Source of the DNA: Aminobacter aminovorans
GTDB taxonomy: Bacteria; Pseudomonadota; Alphaproteobacteria; Rhizobiales; Rhizobiaceae
Direction of reading: 5' to 3'
Assembly: GCF_900445235.1 (NCBI RefSeq)
Contig: NZ_UFSM01000001.1
Span: 2,061,501-2,125,500 of the forward strand
DNA: 64,000 bases
Shown here piece by piece: positions 18,451 to 28,162 of this stretch; the first letter of the stretch is position 1, and every line of letters starts with the position of its first letter. The position numbers and the translations under genes were made by a program. The notes beneath the pieces were generated by a model. The model saw only the letters and a list, made by a program, of their open reading frames with translations. It searched no databases and was not told the origin of the DNA.

Positions 18451-18599
18451 CCTTTGTCCCCCGTGGATGTGTCTGGTCTGGAAATGCACTTTGTCAGGAG
18501 GCTAGCACAGCCATCTGGTTTCGCCAGAGCCGCGAGGCTTCGACCTTTGCAGCATGGCCGGTTGTGTGGTTTGGCTGAACAAGCAGGAAGGACATTGAA

Positions 18600-19154
18600 A
18601 TGGCTCAGAGCGAACGCGAAAAGATGGCGGCCGGCGCCTGGTACAACTGCGTCGATGCCGAACTCGACGCACTCCGCGCAGCGGCGGCCGAGGCCGTCTT
18701 CCAGCACCGCTCGCTACCACCCGTGGAGCGCGGCGATATCGCGCCCCGGTTACGAACGTTGCTCGGCTCGGCGGGTGAGGGCGCACGCATCGAAGCGCCG
18801 TTCCACTGCGCCTATGGTTTCAACATCCATCTGGGCGAGGGCGTGTTCCTCAATGCCGGCTGCACCATCCTCGACACCGCGCCTGTAAAGATCGGTGAAG
18901 GCACGATGTTCGGCCCCGGCGTGCAGGTCTATTGTCCAGAGCATCACCGTGACGCGGCCCTGCGCCGTGCCGGGCTGGAGATCGGCCGGCCGGTCACCAT
19001 CGGCCGCAATGTCTGGATCGGCGGCAGCGCCATCCTGCTTGGCGGCATCGAGATTGGCGATGACGCCATCGTCGGCGCGGGCTCGGTGGTGACGAAAAGT
19101 GTTGCGGCGGGTGCGACCGTCGTCGGCAATCCGGCGCGGCCGATCAGTGGATAG
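18600..19154 (+). CDS. Maltose/galactoside O-acetyltransferase-type hexapeptide transferase
   Basis: 184 aa, full length for the Maa/LacA/NodL group. The N-terminal Maa domain (SEREKMAAGAWYNCVDAEL) is followed by left-handed beta-helix hexapeptide repeats (VFLNAGCTILDTAP, IGRNVWIGGSAILLGGIEI, VGAGSVVTKSV). These enzymes transfer acetyl from acetyl-CoA to a sugar hydroxyl. NodL of rhizobia is a relative, but no nod genes are nearby, so a general sugar acetyltransferase is the safer call. Confidence 0.88.
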   Translation: MAQSEREKMAAGAWYNCVDAELDALRAAAAEAVFQHRSLPPVERGDIAPRLRTLLGSAGEGARIEAPFHCAYGFNIHLGEGVFLNAGCTILDTAPVKIGEGTMFGPGVQVYCPEHHRDAALRRAGLEIGRPVTIGRNVWIGGSAILLGGIEIGDDAIVGAGSVVTKSVAAGATVVGNPARPISG

Positions 19155-19216
19155 AGAAACTATTATTCCTGTCATTGACAGGGCCGTTGCGCGCCGCCAT
19201 ATCGGATGGCGTTAAT

Positions 19217-19909
<693 letters not shown>

Positions 19910-19926
19910 CGCGATCGCACCGATCC

Positions 19927-19950
19927 GGCTCTCCTCTCTGGAGGAGAGCC
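19927..19950 (+). terminator. Hairpin after ribH2
   Basis: GGCTCTCCTC (19927-19936) pairs perfectly with GAGGAGAGCC (19941-19950) around a TCTG loop, 18 bases after the ribH2 stop. No U-run follows, so termination strength is uncertain. Confidence 0.5.
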
Positions 19951-20053
19951 GAGGCCCCCCGCGATGGCTCGTCGCACCAAAAGCGATAGGCTGGGCCTAT
20001 GCTTTTGAATGCTGGGGCTGCAGGATGCGCGAAGCATCATGCAAGGGGCTGCC

Positions 20054-20524
20054 ATGTCGTCCATTCCACTGCCGCTCAAGGGTTCCTGCCGTTGTGGCCG
20101 TGTCGAGATCGAAGTGTCCAAGGCACCGATCTGCACCGCCGCCTGCCATTGCCCCGGCTGCCAGAAGATGTCGTCCTCGGCCTATTCGCTGACGGCGATG
20201 GTGCCGGCAGACGGCTTTGCCGTCACCAAAGGCGAGACAGTCGTCGGCGGAGCGTATGGCGAGCAGTTGCACCATCAGTTCTGCGATCACTGCAAGACGT
20301 GGATGTTCACCCACGTCGTCGGTGTCGACTGGTTCGTCAATGTGCGGCCGACCATGCTGGACGACACCGCGTGGTTCCGCCCGTTCATGGAAACCTTTAC
20401 CAAGACCCGAATGCCCTTCGCCGTAACGGGTGCGGTCAGGAGCTTCGAGGAATTCCCCGAAATGGAGGAACTTGAGCCGTTGATGCACGCCTATCTCGCC
20501 TGGGCGGAAGCGGGCGAGAGCTAA
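20054..20524 (+). CDS. GFA/CENP-V family zinc protein
   Basis: 156 aa from the ATG at 20054, with AAGGGG upstream. The GFA fold's cysteine pattern is present: GSCRCGRV, CHCPGCQKMS and FCDHCKTWMF, which bind structural and catalytic zinc. Proteins of this fold were first named for glutathione-dependent formaldehyde activation, but most members have no proven activity. The gene converges on the HxlR regulator with a 4-base overlap of stop codons. It is not obviously tied to ribH2. Confidence 0.85.
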   Translation: MSSIPLPLKGSCRCGRVEIEVSKAPICTAACHCPGCQKMSSSAYSLTAMVPADGFAVTKGETVVGGAYGEQLHHQFCDHCKTWMFTHVVGVDWFVNVRPTMLDDTAWFRPFMETFTKTRMPFAVTGAVRSFEEFPEMEELEPLMHAYLAWAEAGES

Positions 20525-21213
20525 GATACCCGGCGCGTCAGCGGCGCGAAGCTGCTCAGGCCGAGCCAGGCCTGCATGGCGCGGGCGATCTTGTCGTCGC
20601 CATCGAGCTCCAACCGGCCGGAATCGAGTTCCTGGTTGAGTTTGGACAGACCCATCCAAACCGATGTCATGCTGCGCAGGGATCCCCTGACCTCGAGGTC
20701 GATGTCGAAGCCGGGGTCGGAATTGCAAAGGTCGACTGTCCCGTCGGCGACCACCAGCCACCAATTTTGCTGCGCTTTCGCCACTTCGGGGTACAGAAAG
20801 TGAATCGTGCAGCGTTTTGGCGGCAGGGGCTGCGGATTGAGGTTGCGGCGCATGTCCCACATCAGGAGCGAAGGGTCGAGATTCCTGAGGGTTAGCTGGG
20901 ATTCCACCCAGCGATGGCCCCAGTCGCCAAGGCCTAGGATGATCGGCCGCAAATCCTCTCCGGCCTCGGTCAGCCGGTATTCGACACTGCCCGCGCCACC
21001 ACGCTCGGCCTGGATCACGCCAGCGCGCTCAAGTTCCTTCAGCCGCTTGGACAACAGCGCCGGCGACATGCGTGGCACGCCGCGACGCAAGTCGTTGAAA
21101 CGGCTCGATCCCATCAGCATTTCGCGCACGACCAGTGTCGTCCAGCGCGTGCACAACACTTCCGACGCCATCGAAACCGGACAAAACTGGCCGTAACCGC
21201 CGCGATCGCTCAT
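20521..21213 (-). CDS. HxlR-family regulator with C-terminal SCP2-like domain
   Basis: 230 aa from the ATG at 21213 (MSDRGGYGQFCPVSMASEVL), the usual HxlR N-terminus; an in-frame ATG at 21261 adds 16 residues and has a slightly better ribosome site. The winged helix reads RFNDLRRGVPRMSPALLSKR, a canonical HxlR recognition motif. The last ~110 residues resemble an SCP2 sterol/lipid-binding domain, a common pairing that suggests a hydrophobic ligand. It is divergent from an acyl-CoA dehydrogenase gene, the likely target. Confidence 0.87.
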   Translation of the reverse strand: MSDRGGYGQFCPVSMASEVLCTRWTTLVVREMLMGSSRFNDLRRGVPRMSPALLSKRLKELERAGVIQAERGGAGSVEYRLTEAGEDLRPIILGLGDWGHRWVESQLTLRNLDPSLLMWDMRRNLNPQPLPPKRCTIHFLYPEVAKAQQNWWLVVADGTVDLCNSDPGFDIDLEVRGSLRSMTSVWMGLSKLNQELDSGRLELDGDDKIARAMQAWLGLSSFAPLTRRVS

Positions 21214-21304
21214 CTCGCACCATTCGCAGGAGACCTGCGTCTTATAGCGCAAAAGCCGCATGCTCGCACCTAGCCCATAGGGACGACAGGCGCGGTTGGC
21301 GATT

Positions 21305-21318
21305 CAGTTCCTGAACTG
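21305..21318. promoter_or_regulatory. Palindrome in the HxlR / acyl-CoA dehydrogenase intergenic region
   Basis: CAGTTC (21305-21310) and GAACTG (21313-21318) form a dyad with a 2-base centre between the divergent starts. Position and symmetry make it a candidate HxlR operator. Confidence 0.45.
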
Positions 21319-21380
21319 GACCGGAGCAGCGGTTGGCGCGATCCTTGGGCCTGACCTGCCGGTCAACAGGAGACGACTTG

Positions 21381-22553
21381 ATGAGAAGTCTTGATAACGC
21401 TGCGCTGGCACCTGCCGGCGTGACAGGTGCAATGCCGATAGATGTAGTCGCTGCGGCTCACGATCTGGTTCCGGCCCTTTCCGAGCGGGCACGGCAGTTT
21501 GACGAGGGCGATATCTTCGTCGCCGATAATTATGCCCTCTTGAAAAAGGCCGGCCTCGCCAGTGCCGGCGTGCCGCTCGAACTCGGTGGCGGCGGCGCCG
21601 ACATCGCCGAGCTTGCGGAAATGCTGCGCATCATGGCGCGGGCCTGTGGCTCGACCGCGCTCGCCTTTGCCATGCACACCCATCAGGTGGCCATTCCCGC
21701 CTGGCGCTGGCGCCACCAGAAGGTCGCCGCCGTCGAACCGTTGCTCAAACGTGTCGCCGCCGAAAACCTGATCCTGCTGTCATCAGGCGGCTCCGACTGG
21801 ATCGGCGGTTCGGGCAAGGCCGAGAAGGTCGAGGGCGGCTACCGCATCACCGCCCGCAAGGTCTTCACCTCAGGTGCTGCCGCGGGCGACATCCTGATGA
21901 CCGGGGCGATCGCCTGTGCCGACGACGGCAGTGAAAAGGTCATCCATTTCGGCGTGCCGATGCGGGCCCCCGAGGTGAGCGTCATGGACAACTGGCGCAC
22001 GCTCGGCATGCGCGGCACCGGCTCGAACGACGTCGTCATCGATGGGCTGTTCGTGCCCGACGCGTCGGTCGCCTTTTCGCGCGCGGCGGGGCACTGGCAC
22101 CCGGTGTTCCAGATCATCGCAACCGTTGCTTTCCCGCTGATCTACGCCGTCTATCTAGGCGTCGCCGAAAGCGCCCGCGATATCGCGCTGGAGGTCGCAA
22201 AGAAGAAGCCAACGAGCGAGACGGTGCTCAACCTTGCCGGCCGCATGGACATCGCCCTGCGCGCCGCCCAGATGGCGCATCGCGCGATGATCGAGGAGGT
22301 CGGGCGCAACAGCCCGTCGGCGGAAAGCGTCAATGAGGTGATGATCGGCCGCGCGCTGGTTGCGAGCCACGGGCTCGAGGTTGTCGAACTTGCCATGGAA
22401 CTCGCCGGTGGCTCGTCCTTCTACCGCGACAAGGGGCTCGAACGCCGCTTCCGCGACATGCAGGCCGCGCGCTTCCACCCGCTCCAGGCTGGCCCACAGG
22501 CACAGTATGCCGGCGCCATGGCGCTGGGGCTGCCGGTCGACACTATCTTCTGA
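21381..22553 (+). CDS. Acyl-CoA dehydrogenase family flavoprotein
   Basis: 390 aa from the ATG at 21381, preceded by CAGGAGAC. Domain order is that of acyl-CoA dehydrogenases: an N-terminal helical part (LVPALSERARQFDEGD), a middle beta domain (RKVFTSGAAAGDILM, NWRTLGMRGTGSNDVVIDGL) and a C-terminal helical bundle. A catalytic Glu at the usual place is not obvious, and the family also holds flavin-dependent monooxygenases (DszC type), so the reaction is uncertain. It is likely controlled by the divergent HxlR protein. Confidence 0.85.
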   Translation: MRSLDNAALAPAGVTGAMPIDVVAAAHDLVPALSERARQFDEGDIFVADNYALLKKAGLASAGVPLELGGGGADIAELAEMLRIMARACGSTALAFAMHTHQVAIPAWRWRHQKVAAVEPLLKRVAAENLILLSSGGSDWIGGSGKAEKVEGGYRITARKVFTSGAAAGDILMTGAIACADDGSEKVIHFGVPMRAPEVSVMDNWRTLGMRGTGSNDVVIDGLFVPDASVAFSRAAGHWHPVFQIIATVAFPLIYAVYLGVAESARDIALEVAKKKPTSETVLNLAGRMDIALRAAQMAHRAMIEEVGRNSPSAESVNEVMIGRALVASHGLEVVELAMELAGGSSFYRDKGLERRFRDMQAARFHPLQAGPQAQYAGAMALGLPVDTIF

Positions 22554-22569
22554 GCACCACTCCCAGGAC

Positions 22570-22603
22570 AATCGGCCGCCGCGAGACATCGCGGCGGCCG
22601 ATT
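22570..22603 (+). terminator. Strong hairpin after the acyl-CoA dehydrogenase gene
   Basis: A perfect 15-bp stem, AATCGGCCGCCGCGA (22570-22584) with TCGCGGCGGCCGATT (22589-22603), around a GACA loop 16 bases after the stop. A T-rich stretch (TTCATTCTTTC) follows. Confidence 0.8.
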
Positions 22604-22648
22604 TCATTCTTTCAACGCGGTTTCTACATGGCTTGATCCTCACGCGGC

Positions 22649-23443
22649 GTGAGGGATTACTCATTCGGTCCTGCGGAGGCGTGGTCGGATAAAAGCTTTC
22701 CCGTGGGTGACCGGGCGCGGCTTGCCGGCGTGACGATCCGGACGCTGCATCATTATCACGACATCGGTCTGCTCAAGCTCTGCTGTGTCGGTACAAACGG
22801 CTATCGCTGCTATGGCGAAGAGGAGTTGCTGCGGCTGCAGCAGGTGCTCATCCATCGCGAACTCGGCATCCCGCTCGGCGAGATCGCTGCAATTCTCAAT
22901 GCCCCTGGCTTCGACCGGCTTGCCGCACCCAGGCAGCAGCGCGGCCGGCTGGAAGCCGAGGCGAGCCGCTACCGCCGGCTTGTCAATACGATCGACCACA
23001 CGATCGCCAAACTCGAAGGAGATCGCGTGATGAATCATGCCGGACTTGTATAGGGGCTTTTCCGAAAAGCAGGCTGAGTATGAGGACTGGCTGTTCGAGT
23101 GTTATGGCGAGCCGATGCGCAGGACAATCGGGCAGGCGCCCAAGCTGGTTGAAAAGCAGTCCAAGGCCGCGATGGCCGAGTTGCGCGACATCGAGCAGTC
23201 GCTGCCCGCCGCAATGGAAAAGGGCGTCGTGCCGGAGGCGCGCGAACTCGACATTCTGGTCGAGCGCCACCACCGCTGGGTCAGCCGCATGTGGCCGCAG
23301 CCTTGCACGATGGATGCCTATTCAGGTCTCGCCGACATCTACGACCACCCTGACTTCGCCCGGCGCTACGAGACGATTGCGCCGTGCTTCGCCCGCTGGC
23401 TGCCCATGGCGATGAGGCCTTGGCACGGCGGCAAGCCGTCTGA
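22649..23443 (+). pseudogene. Frameshifted MerR-family regulator with TipAS effector domain
   Basis: The first frame (GTG at 22649) encodes a MerR winged helix and dimerisation helix (SFPVGDRARLAGVTIRTLHH, NGYRCYGEEELLRLQQVL) and stops at 23053 after MNHAGLV. The TipAS domain continues one frame over from about 23037 (DLYRGFSEKQAEYEDW to FARRYETIAPCFARW). One surplus G near 23043 (GCCGGACTTG where GCCGACTTG would read A-D-L) explains the break. The second frame then runs past a terminator, whereas the original frame has a TGA at 23441-23443 just before it, so a second compensating indel near the 3' end is likely. Intact TipA-like proteins sense ligands through TipAS. It is either a decayed gene or two sequencing errors. 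Confidence 0.75.
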
Positions 23444-23447
23444 ACGG

Positions 23448-23480
23448 AAAGGGGCAGGGCCTTTCGGCCTTGCCCCTTTG
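23448..23480. terminator. Bidirectional terminator between the MerR remnant and fhs
   Basis: AAAGGGGCAGGGCC (23448-23461) pairs with GGCCTTGCCCCTTT (23466-23479), with one G-U pair, around a TTTC loop. A/T runs flank both sides. It lies between convergent genes. Confidence 0.75.
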
Positions 23481-23505
23481 GACTGCTGCGAATTCCTGTC
23501 CGTTC

Positions 23506-25185
23506 TCAGAACAGTCCTTCGATCTGGCCGTGTTCGTTGAGGAAGATCTTCTCGGATGACGGTGCCTTGGGCAGTCCGGGCATTGTCATGATCTCACCGC
23601 AGATGGCGACGATGAAGCCGGCACCTGCTGCCAGGCGCACTTCACGCACCGGCACGACGTGGTCGACAGGTGCGCCCCTGAGGTTGGGGTCGGTCGAGAA
23701 CGAGTACTGCGTCTTGGCCATGCACACCGGCAGATGACCGTAGCCCGCCTGTTCCCAGGCATGCAGCTGGTCGCGCACCGACTTGTCGGCGATCGCCTCC
23801 GAGCCGCGGTAGATGCGCTTGACGATGGTGTCGATCTTGTCGAACAGCTTCATCTCGTCGGGGTAGAGCGGCGAGAACTGCGAGGCGCCGCTTTCGGCGA
23901 GCTGCACCACCTTGTGGGCGAGTTCCTCGATGCCGGCCGAACCCTTGGCCCAGTGCTTGCACAGGATCGCTTCCGCACCCATCGAAGCGACATAGTCCTT
24001 CATCGCCGCGATCTCGGCGTCGGTGTCGGAGACGAAGTGGTTCATCGCCACCACGACCGGCACGCCGAACTGCTTGACGTTCTCGATGTGGCGGCCAAGG
24101 TTGGCGCAGCCCTTCTTCACCGCATCGACATTCTCCTTGCCGAGCTCTTCCTTCTTGACGCCGCCATTCATCTTCATGGCGCGCACGGTGGCGACGATGA
24201 CGGCGGCTGCCGGCTTGAGGCCCGCCTTGCGGCACTTGATGTCGAAGAACTTCTCGGCACCGAGATCAGCGCCGAAACCGGCTTCGGTGACGACATAGTC
24301 GGCGAGCTTCAGTGCGGTGGTGGTGGCGACCACCGAGTTGCAGCCATGGGCGATGTTGGCGAACGGGCCGCCATGGACGAAGGCCGGGTTGTTTTCCAGC
24401 GTCTGCACCAGGTTCGGCTGGACCGCGTCCTTGAGCAGCACGGCCATGGCGCCATCGGCCTTGAGGTCGCGGGCATAGACGGCCGTCTTGTCGCGGCGAT
24501 AGGCAACGATGATGTCGCCCAGGCGCTTTTCGAGATCTTTCAGATCGGTGGCCAGGCACAGGATCGCCATGACTTCGGAAGCGACCGTGATGTCGAAGCC
24601 GGCTTCACGCGGAAAGCCGTTGGCAACGCCGCCGAGCGAGCAGTTGATCTGGCGCAGCGCCCGGTCGTTCATGTCCATCACCCGGCGCCAGACGACGCGG
24701 CGGGTGTCGATGCCGAGTTCGTTGCCCCAGTAGATGTGGTTGTCGATCAGCGCCGACAAAAGGTTGTGCGCGGTGGTGATGGCGTGGAAGTCGCCGGTGA
24801 AGTGGAGGTTCATGTCCTCCATCGGCACGACCTGGGCATAACCGCCACCGGCGGCACCGCCCTTGACGCCGAAGTTCGGCCCAAGCGACGCTTCACGGAT
24901 ACAGACGATCGCCTTCTTGCCGATGCGGTTGAGGCCGTCACCGAGGCCGACCGTGGTGGTGGTCTTGCCTTCGCCGGCCGGCGTCGGGTTGATCGCGGTG
25001 ACCAGGATCAGCTTGCCGTCCTTGTTCTTGCGCGCATTGGCAATGAACTCGGCCGAGATCTTCGCCTTGTCGTGGCCATAAGGCAGCAAATGCTCGGTCG
25101 GAATGCCGATCTTGGCGCCGACCTCCTGGATCTGCTTCTTCTTCGCCGCGCGGGCGATCTCGATGTCGGTCTTGAATTCGGCCAT
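23506..25185 (-). CDS. fhs: Formate-tetrahydrofolate ligase
   Basis: 559 aa, normal length. It makes 10-formyl-THF from formate, THF and ATP, feeding one-carbon metabolism. The nucleotide-binding loop is [14 protein letters not shown], followed by [20 protein letters not shown] and the FTGDFHAIT substrate region, all hallmarks. The ATG at 25185 ([12 protein letters not shown]) follows GGAGGAG; an upstream frame extension to 25242 is not conserved-looking. It appears monocistronic. Confidence 0.96.
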   Translation of the reverse strand: MAEFKTDIEIARAAKKKQIQEVGAKIGIPTEHLLPYGHDKAKISAEFIANARKNKDGKLILVTAINPTPAGEGKTTTTVGLGDGLNRIGKKAIVCIREASLGPNFGVKGGAAGGGYAQVVPMEDMNLHFTGDFHAITTAHNLLSALIDNHIYWGNELGIDTRRVVWRRVMDMNDRALRQINCSLGGVANGFPREAGFDITVASEVMAILCLATDLKDLEKRLGDIIVAYRRDKTAVYARDLKADGAMAVLLKDAVQPNLVQTLENNPAFVHGGPFANIAHGCNSVVATTTALKLADYVVTEAGFGADLGAEKFFDIKCRKAGLKPAAAVIVATVRAMKMNGGVKKEELGKENVDAVKKGCANLGRHIENVKQFGVPVVVAMNHFVSDTDAEIAAMKDYVASMGAEAILCKHWAKGSAGIEELAHKVVQLAESGASQFSPLYPDEMKLFDKIDTIVKRIYRGSEAIADKSVRDQLHAWEQAGYGHLPVCMAKTQYSFSTDPNLRGAPVDHVVPVREVRLAAGAGFIVAICGEIMTMPGLPKAPSSEKIFLNEHGQIEGLF

Positions 25186-25361
25186 GATGGCTCCTCCGCG
25201 TGATTGTCCCGACGGCGCCACGGCCATCGCAGTCGTCGCCATAGAAGCGCGACATCGCTCTCGCTTGCCGTCTCAAAACAGCCGCCCAATGCACGGATTG
25301 CGACAGGGGCGGGACGAGCGAACAGGGAGCACGAAATAGCGAACAGTGAGTAAGAAGGAGC

Positions 25362-25384
25362 CGCGGCACGCAGGGCGTGCCGCG
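25362..25384 (-). terminator. Hairpin at the end of the AAA/DUF2333 operon
   Basis: CGCGGCACGC (25362-25371) pairs perfectly with GCGTGCCGCG (25375-25384) around AGG. On the minus strand it is followed by GGCTCCTTCTT. It sits 36 bases after the DUF2333 stop and is a plausible operon terminator. Confidence 0.55.
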
Positions 25385-25420
25385 CTGGCCACTGCCGCCT
25401 ATGCGCTGGTTACAGCTCGC

Positions 25421-26545
25421 TTACCTGCTGAGCACGTTGCTGATCTCGACGAGGTTCGAGCGGACGCGCAGGATGTAGAAGCCCATGGTGATCAGGTGCG
25501 AGGGCATGAACCAGCCATCCTCAGCGCCGTTGGAGACGATGAAGGGCTGGATGTTCAGCGCCGAGCGCGTCTGCTGCTCCATCGTGTCCCACAGATTGTC
25601 GAGATTGCGGGTGCGCAGCACGTCCTCGAAGTCGGCATGCGTTGCCTTAAGCAGGCCGTAATAGCCGTAGAGCTGGCCATAGGCGAACCAGAAGCGGTCG
25701 TCGGCGCGCGGGTCGAACCAGCCATTGTTGAAGTTCTCGGCCCGATCCTTGAGGATCGCAGATGTCGCGCCGATGTCGTTGGAGATGCGGTCGATGAACT
25801 GGATCAGATTGTCGGCGCGGGCGTCGAACACCGCCTGGCACTTCTCCAGTCGGGCGTTGAAATTGTTGAGGCTCTTGATGGCCGAACGGTAATAGCTCGG
25901 CGTCGGCGTTTTCGGGCCGAATGGCGTCAGGCCGAAATACCAGGTGTATTCATCGAACTGCATGTTGCCGCGGGCATCCTGCAGGTCGGAATCGACCTGG
26001 CTGGTACCGCGCACGCGACCGAGATTGTCGGCGAGTTCGGTCGTCGTGCGGCGGATTGCTTGGTTGATGCCGCGCTGGAACGAGGCCTTGTTGTCGAGGA
26101 ACGGCGTGTGATCCCATGGCAGGCCGAACAGGCCGGTCTTGTAGAGGATCATCGACGAGATCCAGGCGTTCTCGTTGACGTTGAAATTGGTCAGTTCGGC
26201 GGAGATGTCGGCGATCGCCGAGCGGCCGCAGGTCTTGGCCGTGTCGGTGCCGCCGCCAGCGACGATCTGCTCGCCGGCCGAGACGTTGCGGTTCTCGAAA
26301 TTATGCTTGGCGACATAGTCGGGATCGAAATTCGTCCAGGCTTGCGTGTTCCAGATGAAGTAGCCGTAGAGCGCAACCAGTCCGGCGATCGATGCACCAA
26401 CGACGGTCTTGAGGATGAAGCCGCGCTGCAGGTACCAGCGGCCAAGCCACATGAACGGCCACAGCAACAGACCGATGACGAAGCCGAGGCCGCGGCCGAT
26501 CAGCTGGAATATCCGGGTGAAGAAATTCACGATCGGATCAAGCAT
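25421..26545 (-). CDS. DUF2333 family membrane protein
   Basis: 374 aa from the ATG at 26545, which follows GAGGGGG. The N-terminus has an amphipathic or membrane region (LIGRGLGFVIGLLLWPFMWL) and a clear helix (TVVGASIAGLVALYGYFIW). The remaining ~300 residues look extracytoplasmic, with motifs NENAWISSMILYKTGLFGLP and FDEYTWYFGLTPFGPKTP. I recall this as DUF2333, a family without assigned function. It is the last gene of a tight four-gene set with the AAA ATPase. An anchored periplasmic domain could receive whatever the ATPase module remodels. Confidence 0.8.
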   Translation of the reverse strand: MLDPIVNFFTRIFQLIGRGLGFVIGLLLWPFMWLGRWYLQRGFILKTVVGASIAGLVALYGYFIWNTQAWTNFDPDYVAKHNFENRNVSAGEQIVAGGGTDTAKTCGRSAIADISAELTNFNVNENAWISSMILYKTGLFGLPWDHTPFLDNKASFQRGINQAIRRTTTELADNLGRVRGTSQVDSDLQDARGNMQFDEYTWYFGLTPFGPKTPTPSYYRSAIKSLNNFNARLEKCQAVFDARADNLIQFIDRISNDIGATSAILKDRAENFNNGWFDPRADDRFWFAYGQLYGYYGLLKATHADFEDVLRTRNLDNLWDTMEQQTRSALNIQPFIVSNGAEDGWFMPSHLITMGFYILRVRSNLVEISNVLSR

Positions 26546-26556
26546 ATGGAACCCCC

Positions 26557-27843
26557 TCAGTCGGTCAGGCCGTAGAGCTGTGCGCGGAACGCCGCCTTGT
26601 CTTTCAGATATGTGCTTTTCAGCGTGTCCACAACATTGGATCGCCACGTCTCGTTGAGCTCTTCATAGTCCTTGTAGAAACCCTGCTTGTTGAAGACGTA
26701 GCGCGAGACGAAATCCGACGGCACGAATTCGGAGATCAACCGGTTGGTCAGCCAGGCGTCGGGATGGTCGGTCTTGGCGCGCACCACGAGGAAGCGGTGC
26801 AGCGGAAACACTTCTTCCAGCCGCAACTGGCCCAACTGGGCTATTTCGCGCTTGGCGCCGTTTAGGAAGGGAAAAGTGCCGTCGCGGTTGATGGCATCGG
26901 CATGGCTGTGAATCCAGGTCTGCAGCCATACCTTGTCGACCTTGCCGATGTCGCGCTTCGGCTCAGCTTCGCGGATCAGCGCGCGCACCGCCATTTCGGC
27001 GCGGTGTTCGAGATAGCCGGAGCTTTCGACCCACGAGGCGCGGGGCAGGTCGAGCCGGCCGGTCGAGGCCAGGAACTTGAACACCTTGTCGGCGTCCTTG
27101 ATCGAGAGGTAGCTCACCTGCCACGGCCGCGAACGGCGGAAGCCGGGCGCCGACGGGTCGGAAATGACGGTTGTCACATCGGGATCGACGAAGACGTAGA
27201 GCCCGCCGAAATGGCTGGTCCAGAAGGCGTTGTGACGGAAGATCACCTGGTCGGGCACCAGCGCGTTCTCGCGGATGTCGCCGCAGACCTTGGCGAGCTC
27301 GACCATGCGTTGGAGCATGGTGTCGTCGCGCCAGGCTTCGGGCTCCTGCCTGAGCTTGTCGACAAGCTTGCCGAGCTCGGCCGCCTTGCCAAGCACATCC
27401 TCGGCCGACAGCACGCGGAACTCGACCTGGCTGATGGACAACAGGTCTTCGATGTCCTCGACCTTGGACACCGAATCCTCGATCTCGCCGTAGATCACGT
27501 CCTTGATCGTCAGCGCGTCGATGGCGCGCTGGTTCTTCGACATGAATTCGAAAAGCAGCTGCGAGGTGTTGGAGAATGCCGTGTGCACGACCGGCAAGTC
27601 GATCTGCGACGGCGTCAGGATGATGAAACGGCGGTTGACCTCGTTGGGGTCGAGATACTGGTAGTCGCCCAGTTCCTCGGCGATTTCGGGCGAGAATCCG
27701 GTGCGATCGATCTCGAAGCTTTTCAGCTTCGTCGGCTCCAGCCCGAACGCCTTCAGCGCCTTGTTGTAGCGATCGACCAGATGCGGTTCATCGACCGGCA
27801 GGAGGCGACCGTAGATGAGCTCGTTGTCGCGGAGGAGGTCCAT
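26557..27843 (-). CDS. DUF6638-like protein of unknown function
   Basis: 428 aa, no signal peptide and no membrane helix; probably cytoplasmic. It starts MDLLRDNELIYGRLLPVDEP and holds a long central segment (TIKDVIYGEIEDSVSKVEDI, VDKLRQEPEAWRDDTMLQRM). I recognise no catalytic motif. From memory it matches the rhizobial DUF6638 family, but I cannot confirm this. Its start is one base after the stop of the small two-TM protein and its stop is 11 bases before the DUF2333 start, so it belongs to the AAA ATPase operon. Confidence 0.75.
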   Translation of the reverse strand: MDLLRDNELIYGRLLPVDEPHLVDRYNKALKAFGLEPTKLKSFEIDRTGFSPEIAEELGDYQYLDPNEVNRRFIILTPSQIDLPVVHTAFSNTSQLLFEFMSKNQRAIDALTIKDVIYGEIEDSVSKVEDIEDLLSISQVEFRVLSAEDVLGKAAELGKLVDKLRQEPEAWRDDTMLQRMVELAKVCGDIRENALVPDQVIFRHNAFWTSHFGGLYVFVDPDVTTVISDPSAPGFRRSRPWQVSYLSIKDADKVFKFLASTGRLDLPRASWVESSGYLEHRAEMAVRALIREAEPKRDIGKVDKVWLQTWIHSHADAINRDGTFPFLNGAKREIAQLGQLRLEEVFPLHRFLVVRAKTDHPDAWLTNRLISEFVPSDFVSRYVFNKQGFYKDYEELNETWRSNVVDTLKSTYLKDKAAFRAQLYGLTD

Positions 27844-27844
27844 G

Positions 27845-28162
27845 TCAGAACATTCCTTCCAGCGGACGCATGCGGTCCAGCCTTTGAGGCAAGATCAGGT
27901 GGACAAAAATCAATAAAACAGAAGCGCCAATTACATATGGCCAAAGTTCCATCATCATGGATTTTGTTCGCCTCTTTAACCGCTGCATTTCACTGTTGGC
28001 GGGGTGTCCAGGATGAAGCGTTTGGAGAAGCTTAATGTCTTCCGCTGCTTCTCTATTCCAAACACGTGCCGCCAGAGCGAACAAATAGATGGAGGTCAAA
28101 AGAGAGATTGCGTTCTCGATAAGCTGAGAAGTGCTTAGTTCGGTCAGTGACGCCTCAAGCAT
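27845..28162 (-). CDS. Small two-TM protein, unusually AT-rich
   Basis: 105 aa. Two hydrophobic helices are visible, SLLTSIYLFALAARVW (about residues 20-35) and LWPYVIGASVLLIFVHLILP (73-92), separated by a charged cytoplasmic loop ending in RLKRRTKSMM. The start overlaps the AAA ATPase stop by 8 bases and the stop is one base before the DUF6638-like start, so it is embedded in the operon. By my count four lines of it (27901-28140) contain about 45% G+C against about 63% around it. The codon use therefore differs from its neighbours, as after transfer or replacement. Function unknown. Confidence 0.75.
   Translation of the reverse strand: MLEASLTELSTSQLIENAISLLTSIYLFALAARVWNREAAEDIKLLQTLHPGHPANSEMQRLKRRTKSMMMELWPYVIGASVLLIFVHLILPQRLDRMRPLEGMF

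Noticed and set aside
18600..19154. NodL nodulation acetyltransferase
   Set aside because: Homologous family, but there is no nod box and no other nod genes; a general sugar acetyltransferase is safer.
23037..23540. TipAS half as an independent gene
   Set aside because: It has no start signal, begins inside the MerR reading frame, and runs through a terminator into the convergent fhs gene; better explained as a frameshifted part of one gene.
25321..25360. GCGAACAG-type short repeats before the DUF2333 terminator as a mobile element
   Set aside because: Only two short imperfect copies, with no ends or coding capacity.
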